From JAHEEL01 sp963700375 (GTDB lineage Bacteria > Actinomycetota > Acidimicrobiia > Spongiisociales > UBA5794), in contig CAVOXF010000006.1 of NCBI GenBank assembly GCA_963700375.1, positions 372,001 to 436,000 of the forward strand: 64,000 nt of DNA, in the 5' to 3' direction. The position numbers and the translations under genes are program-made. A model generated the notes under the pieces. That model did no database searches. It saw nothing but the letters and a program-made list of their open reading frames with translations, and was not told where the DNA came from. Of this stretch, positions 43,274 through 52,209 are shown piece after piece; positions within the stretch are counted from its first letter, which is position 1, and every line of letters begins with the position of its first letter.

Positions 43274-46081
43274 CTACCGACCGATCGCGGTCTCGACGCC
43301 CGCTGGCTTGCGTCCAAGCCCGTCCCGTTCGGCGCGGCGCCGGGCGGCGATCCAGGTGGCTCGTTCGACGATGTCGGTGCTTGAAGGTGGCGGCGCGGCG
43401 TTCTGGTCGATGGCGGCGGTCTGGACCGAGGTTCGGCCGAGGGATGTGATCAGCCGGTCGATCGGGTCTCTCCATTCTGGATGCGCGAGGTGTGTGCATT
43501 CTTCGTCGCCCGACGTGGGGTTGGCGAGGTAGAGGGTGTTGGCCTTGCGTCCTCGACTCAACGCGACGTAGGCCCATTCCCGGTCGGTGCTTGCGGTGAT
43601 CACGGCGAAGGTGCGGCTCGTGGTGACGCCTTGGGCCTTGTGCCCGGTCAGGGCGTAGCCGTAGTCGACGTGGCCGCCGTCGAGGTACCAGGAGGGCAGG
43701 ATCCGGGGTTCGGGGTCACGGTCGAGACGAACTGTCACACTGCCTACGTCTGGGTTGACGGTGGTGACGGTTCCGAGGTCGCCGTTGTGTACGTCGAGGC
43801 GGGCCTGGTTCCTGCGACAGAGGATCCGGTCACCCGCTTGGAAGGTGCGCTCCGCGGTTGTGAGGATTGGTCCGGTGAGGCGCCGGGACCCGGCGAGTCG
43901 CGTACGGGCCTGGTCGTTGAGGTCGACGACGGTCTGGTTGTCGGCGGCGATGAGCAGCCCCGCAGTCGGATCGCCAGAGGCGACTACGTGCCGGTACCAG
44001 TCGTCGACGGCACGGGTGATCGTATCTCCTCGGTCTTGTCCCACAACAAGCCGCTTGTGCTCCCGGTATGCGTCGATCGCTCTGTCGGTTGATCCGTCGC
44101 GGAGTTCGGTGAGGGCGGCCCGTTCCCAGGCGTGTTCCTGTCGAACGTTGTCGGCGAGTTCGATCGTGGGCAGGCGGCGGGCAAGGGCCCGGAAGAGGCC
44201 TCCAGCGTCGATCTCGGGGAGCTGGTGGTCGTCACCGATGAGGATCAGCTTCCCTGCTGCTTGTTCAACGAGGTCGCATACGGCAGCGAGGTGTCGGGTG
44301 CCCACCATTCCTGCTTCGTCGACCACGACCACGGTTCCTGTGGGAAGGCCGAGCTCCTCGCCGGACCGGTGGAGGAGTCGGGTCACGGTGGTGGAGGGGA
44401 TCCCGGTGGCTTCTTCGAGTCCGGATGCGGTTCTGGCGGCGAGCGCCGCACCGACGATCGGGGTGCCGCTCAACATTGCGAGTTGGCTGATCACAGCCAT
44501 GACGGCGGTCTTGCCGCTCCCCGCCGGGCCGATCCCGACATCCACGACGTTGCCCGACGTGGCGAAGCTGCGCACCATGTCGCGTTGCCCGTCGGTCAGG
44601 TCCGGATAGCATCGAAGGCTGGTATCGACGAGACGCCGGGGAACGACCCAACGTCCAGCATCGAGCCCGCGGGTGGCGTGTTCGATGACATGCCGTTCGG
44701 TGGCGAGCAGCTCCGTCGTCGTATACAGGCGGCTCGCAACACCGGGGAACACGGATCCGTCGCGGCGGCGCATCACCCGAACCGGCCCAGATCCCGCGGC
44801 CGCTTTGTCCGGCGCTTCGGGCTCGTCGAGCGCTTTCGGCTCTTCGAGTGCCTTGGTTCCCACGGGGGTGGGGTCCTCGAAGGCGTCGGACCGTGCGCCG
44901 TCTCGTTTGGGGAGCATCGGTACGACGTCACGAGTGGCGACGAACGCGGCCGCGAGGGCTTCGATCTCTCCCCGGGTCCCGCCGTCGGGGAGTGTCCCAG
45001 CAATCTCCTTGACGACCTCTGCTGTGGCGAACGTCGACGCCTGCGCCGTCAACCCCTCGGGTGAGGCAAGGGCCTTGAATAGCGTCTGCGGGTCGGGAGG
45101 TGTGACGCGCCGGTGGCGGCCGGTGAGCGAAGCGACACACCTCGGAGTGAGACCGACCTCTACGGCCCTGCTGCGCCATTCGGCTTCGAGATCCTCGAGC
45201 CGACGGTCTCCTTTGGGGTTCCGGGTGGCGAGCACAGCGGCCTGCCGCGCCGCCGCCGTGTCCGAGAGACCGTGCACCTGGCGCCATGCCTCCGCCTGAC
45301 GGCGCCGCTTCGAGAACGCGTCGATCTGGTGACGGGTGAAACCTTCAATGTCGGCCATGCCGTTGGCCACGGGCTGCCACCCCACCCCCAACCGTCGAGT
45401 GAGTTCTCGTCTGAGGACGGCTTCGTGGAGGTAGCCGGCGGCGAGTTGATGGCGAAACAACAGGCGACCATCGACACTCCGCCACACCCCATCTTCGCCT
45501 TTCACCTTGTTCGCAACCACCACGTGGGTATGGAGCTGCGGGTCGTCGGCGCGGGACGTGAACTCGGTGAACGACGCCGCCACAAACCCCGACGTCTCAA
45601 TCGGCCACGTCTCTACCCGAAACCTCGGCATCCCGCTGGCGTTGAGGACGGGTTCGCCGTTGTCGTCGAGGACCCGGGTCTTCGACGCGCCCCTTGTCGC
45701 CGACGCCACCGACTCCAAATACCCGAACGCCGACGACGTTGCCTCCTCAAACGCCTCCAACACCTCCCGGCGGGTGTCTTCGTCGCCGAGGGCCCACAAC
45801 AGCGACACGGATTTGTCCGCCGAGAACGTCACATCCCACGCCGCCACCCCGTCCCTCCTGAGTCGACGACCCAACTGCACACCGGTGCTCGGGTGCAGAC
45901 CGTCGAACAGGCGCACCAGACCCTCAGAAGACACCGAGCCTGCCAGACCCTGGTCGGTGGCGCCGCTCCCCCGCCACACACCCGTGGCTTGGCCGCCGCG
46001 CAGGTAGTAGTCCTCACGCGGCGAGATCTCGCCCAACTTCTGGAGGTAGTAGTCCTTCGCAGCCTTGGCCAAACTCAACAC
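43274..46081 (-). CDS. MobF-family conjugative relaxase-helicase (TraA/TrwC type)
   Basis: This 935-residue protein starts at GTG 46081. The relaxase domain has the catalytic tyrosine pairs near residues 11-12 and 25-26, SADKSVSLLWALGD, and the metal-binding His pair in PQLHTHVVVANKV (about residues 184-186). The C-terminal half is a superfamily-1 helicase with Walker A GPAGSGKTAVM, Walker B VVVVDEAGMV, GDDHQLPEIDAGGLF and the late motif ALTGHKAQG. It nicks and unwinds DNA at an oriT for transfer. No type IV secretion genes are seen, so the element would need a helper. Confidence 0.95.
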   Translation of the reverse strand: MLSLAKAAKDYYLQKLGEISPREDYYLRGGQATGVWRGSGATDQGLAGSVSSEGLVRLFDGLHPSTGVQLGRRLRRDGVAAWDVTFSADKSVSLLWALGDEDTRREVLEAFEEATSSAFGYLESVASATRGASKTRVLDDNGEPVLNASGMPRFRVETWPIETSGFVAASFTEFTSRADDPQLHTHVVVANKVKGEDGVWRSVDGRLLFRHQLAAGYLHEAVLRRELTRRLGVGWQPVANGMADIEGFTRHQIDAFSKRRRQAEAWRQVHGLSDTAAARQAAVLATRNPKGDRRLEDLEAEWRSRAVEVGLTPRCVASLTGRHRRVTPPDPQTLFKALASPEGLTAQASTFATAEVVKEIAGTLPDGGTRGEIEALAAAFVATRDVVPMLPKRDGARSDAFEDPTPVGTKALEEPKALDEPEAPDKAAAGSGPVRVMRRRDGSVFPGVASRLYTTTELLATERHVIEHATRGLDAGRWVVPRRLVDTSLRCYPDLTDGQRDMVRSFATSGNVVDVGIGPAGSGKTAVMAVISQLAMLSGTPIVGAALAARTASGLEEATGIPSTTVTRLLHRSGEELGLPTGTVVVVDEAGMVGTRHLAAVCDLVEQAAGKLILIGDDHQLPEIDAGGLFRALARRLPTIELADNVRQEHAWERAALTELRDGSTDRAIDAYREHKRLVVGQDRGDTITRAVDDWYRHVVASGDPTAGLLIAADNQTVVDLNDQARTRLAGSRRLTGPILTTAERTFQAGDRILCRRNQARLDVHNGDLGTVTTVNPDVGSVTVRLDRDPEPRILPSWYLDGGHVDYGYALTGHKAQGVTTSRTFAVITASTDREWAYVALSRGRKANTLYLANPTSGDEECTHLAHPEWRDPIDRLITSLGRTSVQTAAIDQNAAPPPSSTDIVERATWIAARRRAERDGLGRKPAGVETAIGR

Positions 46082-46523
46082 CAGCCACCCCCGCAGCGAG
46101 TCATCGGTAGGCCGGGAGCAACTGGTTGCAGATGCGTGTGGTGGAATGGGGGGTTCGATCCGAGATGCGTGACGCGACGATCCAGGTGGGCGAGCGTGTT
46201 GTGCTGCCCGCGGAATTGGCAGGACATGGGGTTGACCTCTCCGATTCGGCTCATGTCGCCAATCGTGAAGGAGGACCCTCTCACCAGAGTGTCAGTAACC
46301 CTGTCAAGAACCCTGTCAAGAAAGTGTTTCCTGATGAATTCGGATCCAATCGTCTCTACTGGAGGGATCGGCGATAGGTCGTTCCGGACAGATGCGTGAC
46401 AGGGTTCCCGGGATATGCGCGACACCACATGCGACGCTCGGGACTCGGATGAGAGGGTCCTTGACACTCTGGTGAGAGGGTTCTTGACACTCTGGTGACA
46501 GGGTCGGGGAGCAAGATGCGGCG
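46082..46523. other. Divergent gap with inverted repeats, candidate oriT
   Basis: The gap lies between the relaxase (minus) and the excisionase-like gene (plus). Three copies of a 19-bp sequence related to TGACACTCTGGTGA occur: one inverted at 46276-46294 and two direct at 46462-46480 and 46485-46503. Two CCCTGTCAAGAA repeats lie at about 46299-46322. Position next to a MobF gene fits an origin of transfer, or an operator region for Xis/relaxase control. A small open frame at 46126-46377 is not convincing. Confidence 0.5.
46276..46503. repeat. Three-copy 19-bp repeat set (one inverted, two direct)
   Basis: The copies at 46276-46294 and 46462-46480 are exact inverted complements 167 bases apart. 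A third copy at 46485-46503 differs by one base and starts 23 bases after the second. Each contains TTGACA or its complement, which could double as -35 boxes. Confidence 0.75.
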
Positions 46524-46715
46524 ATGGAACTCCCCGATCGCCTCCTCACCGTGCAGGATCTCGCCGAGTATCTCGGTGTGCCGGCGACCACGCTCTACCA
46601 GTGGCGGTATCGCCGAGAAGGACCTCGCGGGTTTCGCGTGGGGAGGCACATCCGTTACCAATTGACGGACGTCACCGAGTGGATCGAATGCCAGATCGAG
46701 AGCACCCACCCATGA
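46524..46715 (+). CDS. Excisionase-like helix-turn-helix protein
   Basis: This 63-residue protein matches the MerR-like/AlpA winged-helix type used as excisionases: LLTVQDLAEYLGVPATTLYQWR, then GFRVGRHIRYQLTDVTEWI. It probably bends DNA at the att sites and may act as a regulator of the integrase and relaxase genes. It lies 124 bases before the integrase on the same strand, in the usual xis-int order of actinobacterial integrative elements. Confidence 0.9.
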   Translation: MELPDRLLTVQDLAEYLGVPATTLYQWRYRREGPRGFRVGRHIRYQLTDVTEWIECQIESTHP

Positions 46716-46839
46716 ACAGCCGCTGGCACAGGGATCGACATGCAGAACCCGGCAAGGCGCGATCGGCCAAGGACCGGCCGACGCGCCGCGCGTCCCCTCA
46801 CATCGTGGGCGTCGCGGCTGGCTACCCTCCAGGGTTCTG

Positions 46840-47988
46840 ATGGGATGGATTCGCAAACGACCTGATCGACCTGCGCCGTGGCGTGCCGGATACCGCGGCC
46901 CGGATGGACGCGAACACTCGAAAACGTTCGGACGGAAAGTGGACGCCGAGAGATGGCTCCGCGACGAGTTGCAGAAACAGGACCGGGGTCTGTGGGTCGA
47001 CCCGAGCGCAGGTGCCGTTCGATTCGAGGAGTATGCCGAGGAGTGGTTTCAGGGCCTTGTCCTGAAACCGAAGACAATCGCCGGTTATCGCTCACTGCTC
47101 GACTCGAGAATCCTACCGACGTTGGGCGCTGTCGAACTGCGACGGATTAGCCCGGACTTCCTCCGTGCGTGGGTTGCCGCGATGGCCGCGGACAGTCTGT
47201 CGGCGTCGCGGATGGGTCAGGCGAAACGTGTTGTGTCTGCGGTGCTGGCCCAGGCTGTCGACGACGGTCTCATCGGCCGGAATCCGACAGACACGGTGAA
47301 GGTACCAAAGACACGCGAACGGGATCAACGACATCTGACAGCCGAGCAGGTGACTGACCTGGCCGATGCGGTTGATCAACGAATGCGTGGTGGTGCACAG
47401 CTGGTCAAGCTCCTCGCCTACGGTGGCCTTCGTTGGGGCGAGGCTGTGGCGCTGCGGTCCAACAACGTGGATGTATTGCGGCGCCAAGTTCACGTGAGGG
47501 AGTCGGCCACTCTGGTCAACGGCACTCTCGTTTGGGGTCCCCCGAAATCGCATCGGTCCCGCACAATCGTGATGCCTGCGTTCCTGATTAACGAGATGGC
47601 CCCCACACTGTCCGGTAGTGATCTCGTGTTCACGTCATCCACCGGTCGGCCTCTCCGTTCACCAAATTTCTTGCGGAGAGTGTGGAAGCCCGCGGTGGCC
47701 GAACTCGGGCTTGGTGGTCTGGTGCCACATGACCTGCGACACACAGCCGCCAGTCTGGCGATTTCAGCTGGTGCGAGTGTCAAAGCAGTGCAGAGAATGC
47801 TCGGCCATTCCTCGGCGCAGATCACTCTCGATCGGTACACACATCTCTTCGAAGATGACCTCGAGAGCCTCGCAGAATCGATGGATGCTCATTACAGTGC
47901 GGCCCAGGTGCGGCCCAAACCCGATTTGGACGGTGTTTCTGACCTGCCCGGAAGGGCCAGAAAGGTAGATATACCAAGGGTTTCGTAA
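46840..47988 (+). CDS. Tyrosine recombinase (integrase)
   Basis: This 382-residue protein has an N-terminal AP2-like arm-binding domain (APWRAGYRGPDGREHSKTFGRKVDAE), a SAM-like core-binding domain and a C-terminal catalytic domain. The catalytic residues are visible: Arg in AYGGLRWGEAVAL, the HxxR box in PHDLRHTAASL, the second His in MLGHSSAQITLDRYTHLF and the nucleophile Tyr in the same segment. It stops seven bases before the intact tRNA-Arg, the usual position beside the att site. It should integrate the 30-48 kb element. Confidence 0.96.
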   Translation: MGWIRKRPDRPAPWRAGYRGPDGREHSKTFGRKVDAERWLRDELQKQDRGLWVDPSAGAVRFEEYAEEWFQGLVLKPKTIAGYRSLLDSRILPTLGAVELRRISPDFLRAWVAAMAADSLSASRMGQAKRVVSAVLAQAVDDGLIGRNPTDTVKVPKTRERDQRHLTAEQVTDLADAVDQRMRGGAQLVKLLAYGGLRWGEAVALRSNNVDVLRRQVHVRESATLVNGTLVWGPPKSHRSRTIVMPAFLINEMAPTLSGSDLVFTSSTGRPLRSPNFLRRVWKPAVAELGLGGLVPHDLRHTAASLAISAGASVKAVQRMLGHSSAQITLDRYTHLFEDDLESLAESMDAHYSAAQVRPKPDLDGVSDLPGRARKVDIPRVS

Positions 47989-47993
47989 CAATT

Positions 47994-48036
47994 CGCCCTC
48001 GTAGCTCAGGGGATAGAGCACCGGTTTCCTAAACCG
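47994..48036 (+). repeat. Right attachment core: 43-nt tRNA-Arg 5' half
   Basis: Identical over 43 nt to 30161-30203. The right copy forms the 5' half of the intact tRNA. The distance between the copies is 17,833 bases, which would be the size of the excised circle. Because the 5' half is element-borne in this reading, the tRNA has been rebuilt from element and chromosome parts. Confidence 0.85.
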
Positions 48037-48067
48037 GGTGTCGGAAGTTCGAATCTTCCCGAGGGCG
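47995..48067 (+). tRNA. tRNA-Arg(CCT)
   Basis: The cloverleaf is complete: acceptor GCCCTCG/CGAGGGC, D arm GCTC/GAGC, anticodon stem CCGGT/ACCGG with loop TTCCTAA and anticodon CCT, T arm GGAAG/CTTCC around TTCGAAT, and discriminator G. No CCA is encoded. It begins seven bases after the integrase stop. Its promoter should lie inside the integrase 3' end, where a TAGATATA-like AT-rich stretch is found at about 47966-47973. Confidence 0.93.
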
Positions 48068-48069
48068 CC
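48046..48069 (+). repeat. 24-nt tRNA-Arg 3' end, repeated at 50584-50607
   Basis: The T-loop and acceptor 3' strand of the tRNA occur again 2,538 bases downstream without the 5' half. This is the usual footprint of an element that inserted at the tRNA 3' end, with the intervening DNA as its remnant. Confidence 0.7.
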
Positions 48070-48361
48070 GTCAACATCCCGAGGCCGCAGTGGTTTCAGC
48101 CATTCCGATGTTGTCTCGGCCGCTGCCTTCCCGCCACGCAAAGGCCTCGAACAAGTGGCCCCTCCGCTCCGACAAGCGCACCCGACAACCGACGAACTCG
48201 AAGTCTGCAGCAGCGACCTCCTTGGCGAGATCGAGACGGAACGGTACGACGGCGACGAAACGACGATCGCTGACTCGGCTGTCGCTCTGACTGCGGCAGC
48301 GATCGTCCTCTACCCTTTGAGCCACGGCCTCACTCGTTTCTGCCGATCGGCCCCGGCGCCT
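48070..48361. other. Region after tRNA-Arg without a recognised gene
   Basis: A minus-strand open frame (48071-48325, 84 codons, MAQRVEDDRC start) is the only candidate. It contains RFVAVVPFRLDLAKEVAAADFEFVGC and matches nothing recognised. Codon use does not decide. It could be a fragment of an inserted element. Confidence 0.3.
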
Positions 48362-48877
48362 CTAGAGACTGTGAGGGAGCTCCCAAACCTTGACCGAGAC
48401 GTCGCCGACCGGCACGGCTGTCATTCTTCGAAGCTCGAACACACGCGAATCGCAGAACGACCGTGCCCGCTGGGTTGGGACCTCAGTTCAGACAACGATC
48501 GAGCGACAACCGCCGTCTCGGGCAGCGCGGACTACCTCGCTGACGAGGGCAGTCCCAGCACCTCGACCGGCATGCGACGGAAGCACGATGATCCCCGCGA
48601 GTTCGACCGTGACCGGGCCGCTGGGCCTGGTCGCTGCGAATCCAATGATCCTTTCGCCGGTCAATACAAGGAGCCTCCGCCGATCAGGGCCGCCGATTCG
48701 CTGAACGAAGGCACCACGGGTGGTCAACTCGGGAATCGCCTCATCGGTGGCACCGGCGAATCCCGAAGCGCCCGGCCTGGACTGCCGCCATGCCAACTCG
48801 GAGCATTCGGCAAGCGCCTCTGCGTCTTCATCGGACGCTTCCCTGACAAGCAGGGAGTCGCGATCAGGTCGCCGCAT
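48362..48877 (-). pseudogene. GNAT acetyltransferase with an in-frame TGA
   Basis: The frame from the Met at 48877 gives a GNAT fold: LLVREASDEDAEALAE, VLTGERIIGFAATRP and the acetyl-CoA-binding segment LPSHAGRGAGTALVSEVVRAA. A TGA at 48488-48490 interrupts it. Beyond the stop the same frame continues for 41 codons with the expected end (QRARSFCDSRVFELRR, then a strand block). Without the last strands and helix the fold is incomplete. It is either inactivated by one base change or affected by an error. Confidence 0.75.
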
Positions 48878-49045
48878 CGACTCCGCCCTACGACCCCTTT
48901 CCTCTCCGGAACACGCTGCGGGGCTGATGAGGCACCTCCCGGGAATCGTTTCTAGAATGCAGGTACCGGCCTTGCGGACCGTCTGTACGATCCACGTTCG
49001 GGCGGGTCGGTCACTGCTCTCCGCACGACAGCAAGGAGTCGTGAT

Positions 49046-49468
49046 ATGAGTAGTGGATACTTCGTGGCTGGTCTCGTCGGGCTCGGGGTCGCCATCCAAG
49101 TTGCCATTGTCGGTCGAGCATCGAATACCGTCCACCCGCTCGCCGTTGCGCTCGCCCTCCAGATCGCCGGTGTCGCGGTCGCGGCGGTGTGGGCGACTAC
49201 CAGCGGTGAATGGCCCGCCGTCGCAACGGTGGCTCACTTGTGGTGGTGGGTACCGCTTGGCGTTGGAGGCTGGGTTGTCGTTGCCGCCCTCGGGTTTGCC
49301 GCGAGTCGGGTCGGCGTCGCCGCCGTCCTTGCGGTCTCCGTTGGCGCTCAACTGGCGACCGGCCTCGCCATCGATACCGTCGCCGGAACGAACGCCCTGG
49401 GTTCGCGTTCCTTCGTCGGGGTCGCTCTCGTGCTGTCGGGGGTGCTCGTGATGACGACGGCACGCTAG
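49046..49468 (+). CDS. DMT-superfamily transporter, YdcZ/DUF606-like
   Basis: This 140-residue protein starts with ATG 49046 after an AAGGAG site. It has five membrane helices, spread as GLGVAIQVAIVG, LALQIAGVAVAAVWA, GGWVVVAALGFAASR, AAVLAVSVGAQLATGLAID and FVGVALVLSGVLVM. Half-size proteins of this kind act in pairs or as dimers to export small molecules. The substrate is unknown. It lies between the GNAT fragment and an alpha/beta hydrolase. Confidence 0.75.
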   Translation: MSSGYFVAGLVGLGVAIQVAIVGRASNTVHPLAVALALQIAGVAVAAVWATTSGEWPAVATVAHLWWWVPLGVGGWVVVAALGFAASRVGVAAVLAVSVGAQLATGLAIDTVAGTNALGSRSFVGVALVLSGVLVMTTAR

Positions 49469-49583
49469 GCCGGACCGATCGGAAGCGCGAGCGGATCAAG
49501 CCGGGAGGAACGTTGCGTACACTCCAATGCATGACAGGCCGGCAGGGCTGCGAACAACCCCAATTGATCGGCTGGCCGGTGCC

Positions 49584-50498
49584 ATGAGCAATCTCACGGA
49601 AGCCACTCTCAGCGTCGCATCGGGACGACAGATTGCGTTCGCCGAGTGGGGGCCGAGAGACGCCCCGGTGGTGTTCTACTGCCACGGCTTTCCAGGCAAC
49701 TACCGAGAGCTCGAACTGAGCCTCCCCGCCGTTGAACGCGACGGCGTACGCGCCCGAGTGATTGCCCTCAACCGCCCCGGCTACGGCAGGTCCGCTTTCC
49801 AGAAGAACCGCCGCATCCTGGACTGGCCACACGACGCCGCGACGGTCGCGGATCATCTAGGCATCGACCGCTTCGCCGTACTCGGAGCCTCCGGCGGAGC
49901 GCCGTATGCACTCGCATGCGCCTCTGCCCTCAGCGACCGAGTGACCCGAGTCGGGATCGTCGTCGGAGTCGCACCGATCGACGCACCGGGAATGCGGGAC
50001 ACGCCGACCATCACCGGCTGGTCGAAGCGCAACGTCATCAGAAGACTCCAGTTCGCAGCGACCGCAGCAGCAGTGAACTCTGGCCGAAATGACAGAATCA
50101 CGAGCCGAGTCGTGGCGACACTGGGAGAACCCGACCGGAACGCCATGGAAGACCCCGAAGTGAGACGGTGGTTCCTCCGCATGGCGCGAGAGGCCTACAC
50201 CCACAGTGGACGCGGCGGTGCATACGAAGCCGGTCTCTACCGGCAACCATGGGGCTTCGACCTCGGCCGAGTCACCGCCGAAACGTCGCTCTGGTACGGC
50301 GGAGCCGACACATGGGTACCCGCATCAGCGGGCCGCTGGCTCGCTGAGCAACTCCCCAATTCCCGCTACACAACATGGGCCGAACACGGCCACTTCTCGT
50401 GGGCCATCACAGGGCGAGCGGCCGAAATCATTGCCGGAATCACCGCACCACACGACGGGCCGACTCCAACCACCACAACCAACCCGACGACCTCCTGA
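49584..50498 (+). CDS. Alpha/beta hydrolase
   Basis: The ATG at 49584 starts MSNLTEATLSVASGRQ; the further upstream Met has unlike composition. The 304-residue protein has the oxyanion-hole segment VVFYCHGFPGNYRE, the ALNRPGYGRSAF strand, the nucleophile elbow LGASGGAPYALA (Ser), an acidic strand SLWYGGADTWVP and the catalytic His in WAEHGHFSW. It ends with a Thr/Pro-rich tail. It is a serine esterase or lipase-like enzyme with unknown substrate. Confidence 0.88.
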   Translation: MSNLTEATLSVASGRQIAFAEWGPRDAPVVFYCHGFPGNYRELELSLPAVERDGVRARVIALNRPGYGRSAFQKNRRILDWPHDAATVADHLGIDRFAVLGASGGAPYALACASALSDRVTRVGIVVGVAPIDAPGMRDTPTITGWSKRNVIRRLQFAATAAAVNSGRNDRITSRVVATLGEPDRNAMEDPEVRRWFLRMAREAYTHSGRGGAYEAGLYRQPWGFDLGRVTAETSLWYGGADTWVPASAGRWLAEQLPNSRYTTWAEHGHFSWAITGRAAEIIAGITAPHDGPTPTTTTNPTTS

Positions 50499-50583
50499 AT
50501 CAAGTGAGCTGACTCCACCGAACCTGAGCCAGACCGGGGTCTCAGAAATCCGGGTAGGTCAAAGGAGAACGGGCACGGTCGGG

Positions 50584-50607
50584 AGTTCGAATCTTCCCGA
50601 GGGCGCC
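50584..50607 (+). repeat. tRNA-Arg 3'-end fragment (attachment-site scar)
   Basis: Twenty-four bases match the T-loop and acceptor 3' strand of tRNA-Arg(CCT). The few bases before it (GGTCGGG) are similar but not identical. No 5' half is present, so it is not a tRNA gene. It marks the right end of a former element that began at the tRNA at 48.05 kb. Confidence 0.75.
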
Positions 50608-50759
50608 CACCTCGGCGCGTCCGGATCACCCGGGCTTCTCCCAGCTCCGCATCGTCGACGGGTACCGATACTCCCCCACTTCGCCGTCGAACCGCGCGCC
50701 CTTCGACGGCTGAGCCGGACATACCCGCTTCCGAACTCCGGTCGTGGCAACATCAGGGG

Positions 50760-52158
50760 ATGTCCGAATACGATGCTGTGGTCGTCGGTGCTGGTCCCAA
50801 CGGGCTCTCGGCCGCCGTCGAACTGACGCTATCGGGCCGCCGAGTGCTGGTCCTCGAGGGATCCGACGTCATCGGCGGCGGCACCCGCACCGAAGCGTTG
50901 ACGCTCCCGGGCTTCCTGCACGATGTGTGTTCTGCAATCCACCCGATGGGTGCGGCATCCCCATTCTTCCGCTCGAACGGTATCGGCGACTGGATTCATC
51001 CCGACCTGCCCGTGACTCATCCGCTCGATGGAGGTCGAGTTGCCGTCCTCCATCGGAGCCTCGATCGAACGGCCGATGCGCTGGGACCTGATGGCGAGCG
51101 GTACCGCCGATCAGTGGGCGCACTCGTCGATCATGCCAGCACCACCATGGCTCAGGTTCTTGGACCCCTGCCGACACTGCCGCCCCATCCGATCCACCTC
51201 GCGAGATTCGGCCTGCCCGGCCTGCTCCCCGCCTCCGTGATCGTCAGGTCACTCAAGACCGCAGCGGGTCGGGCGCTGTTCGCCGGCCTCGCTGCGCACG
51301 CCGTTGCGCCGTTCAGTGCTCCGATGACGGGAGCCGTTGCGCAGGTCTTCGCGATGACCGCTCATACCGACGGATGGCCGCTCGTGCGCGGCGGATCACA
51401 GCAGCTCGCGGAGCAGTTGGCTGCCGCCGTGGTCGCCGGTGGCGGATCCATCGAAGTCGGCCGGACAATTGCCTCGTTCGAGGAATTGCCCCCGACACCA
51501 ATCGTCCTGCTCGACGTCATGCCGGATGCGGCCGAACGCATCGCCGGAGATCGGGTGAGTCCGTCTGCTCGGCGCAGGCTGGGCCGGTGGAGAAGTGGGC
51601 CGGGCGTGTTCAAGGTCGACTGGGCGCTCGACGGGCCTATTCCCTGGACGGATGACGCGAGCGGCCGTGCAGGGACGGTGCACGTTGGAGGCACCTACGA
51701 AGAAGTCGCTGCCGCAGAGCGCACCGTGCATTCGGGAGAACATCCCGAGCGCCCGTTCGTGTTCCTGGCGCAGCAGTCGCTGTTCGATCCGAGCCGCGCC
51801 CCGGACGGCGGACAGACGGCTTGGGGATACTGCCATGTCCCTGCGGGATCGACCCGGAACATGACAACGGCAATCGAAGCGCAGATCGAACGCTTCGCCC
51901 CAGGGTTTCGAGACCGGATCATCGCCCGCCACACGATGGGACCGGCGGCCTACGAGGACCACAACCCGAACTACGTCGGCGGCGACATCGCCGGCGGGGC
52001 CTTCTCCGTTCGCCGGATGGTGCAGTTCGAGGCAGCTCAGCCCATACCGACTCGGTGAAGGGTTGTACTTGTGCTCGTCCGCGACCCCGCCCGGCGGCGG
52101 CGTGCACGGGATGTGCGGGTACCACGCGGCCCGGGCGGCGATCGAGGATGCTCGCTGA
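50760..52158 (+). pseudogene. FAD-dependent phytoene-dehydrogenase-like oxidoreductase, frameshift near the C-terminus
   Basis: The main frame ends at 52058 after 432 residues, starting with the dinucleotide-binding fold VVVGAGPNGLSAAVEL and GSDVIGGGTRTEALTLPG. Family members end with an FAD-binding block. That block is present in the next frame (LYLCSSATPPGGGVHGMCGY, then HAARAAIEDAR) up to the stop at 52156-52158. A one-base loss or equivalent near 52040-52050 explains the break. The family includes oxidoreductases acting on hydrophobic compounds; the substrate is unknown. Without the last block FAD binding would be impaired. Confidence 0.85.
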
Positions 52159-52209
52159 GTCATGCATCTGCGGACGGGCGGACCGACCCTCCGTCGGTAG
52201 TGTTCCGTC

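Noticed and set aside
46126..46377. An 83-codon plus-strand gene between relaxase and Xis
   Set aside because: It runs through the inverted repeat set, has no family match and no good ribosome site. The region is better explained as non-coding control DNA.
48488..48490. Stop-codon recoding in this organism (TGA or TAA read as sense)
   Set aside because: TGA and TAG are used as ordinary ends of many intact genes here, often in ATGA overlaps, so general recoding does not fit. TAA was seen only once as an interruption.
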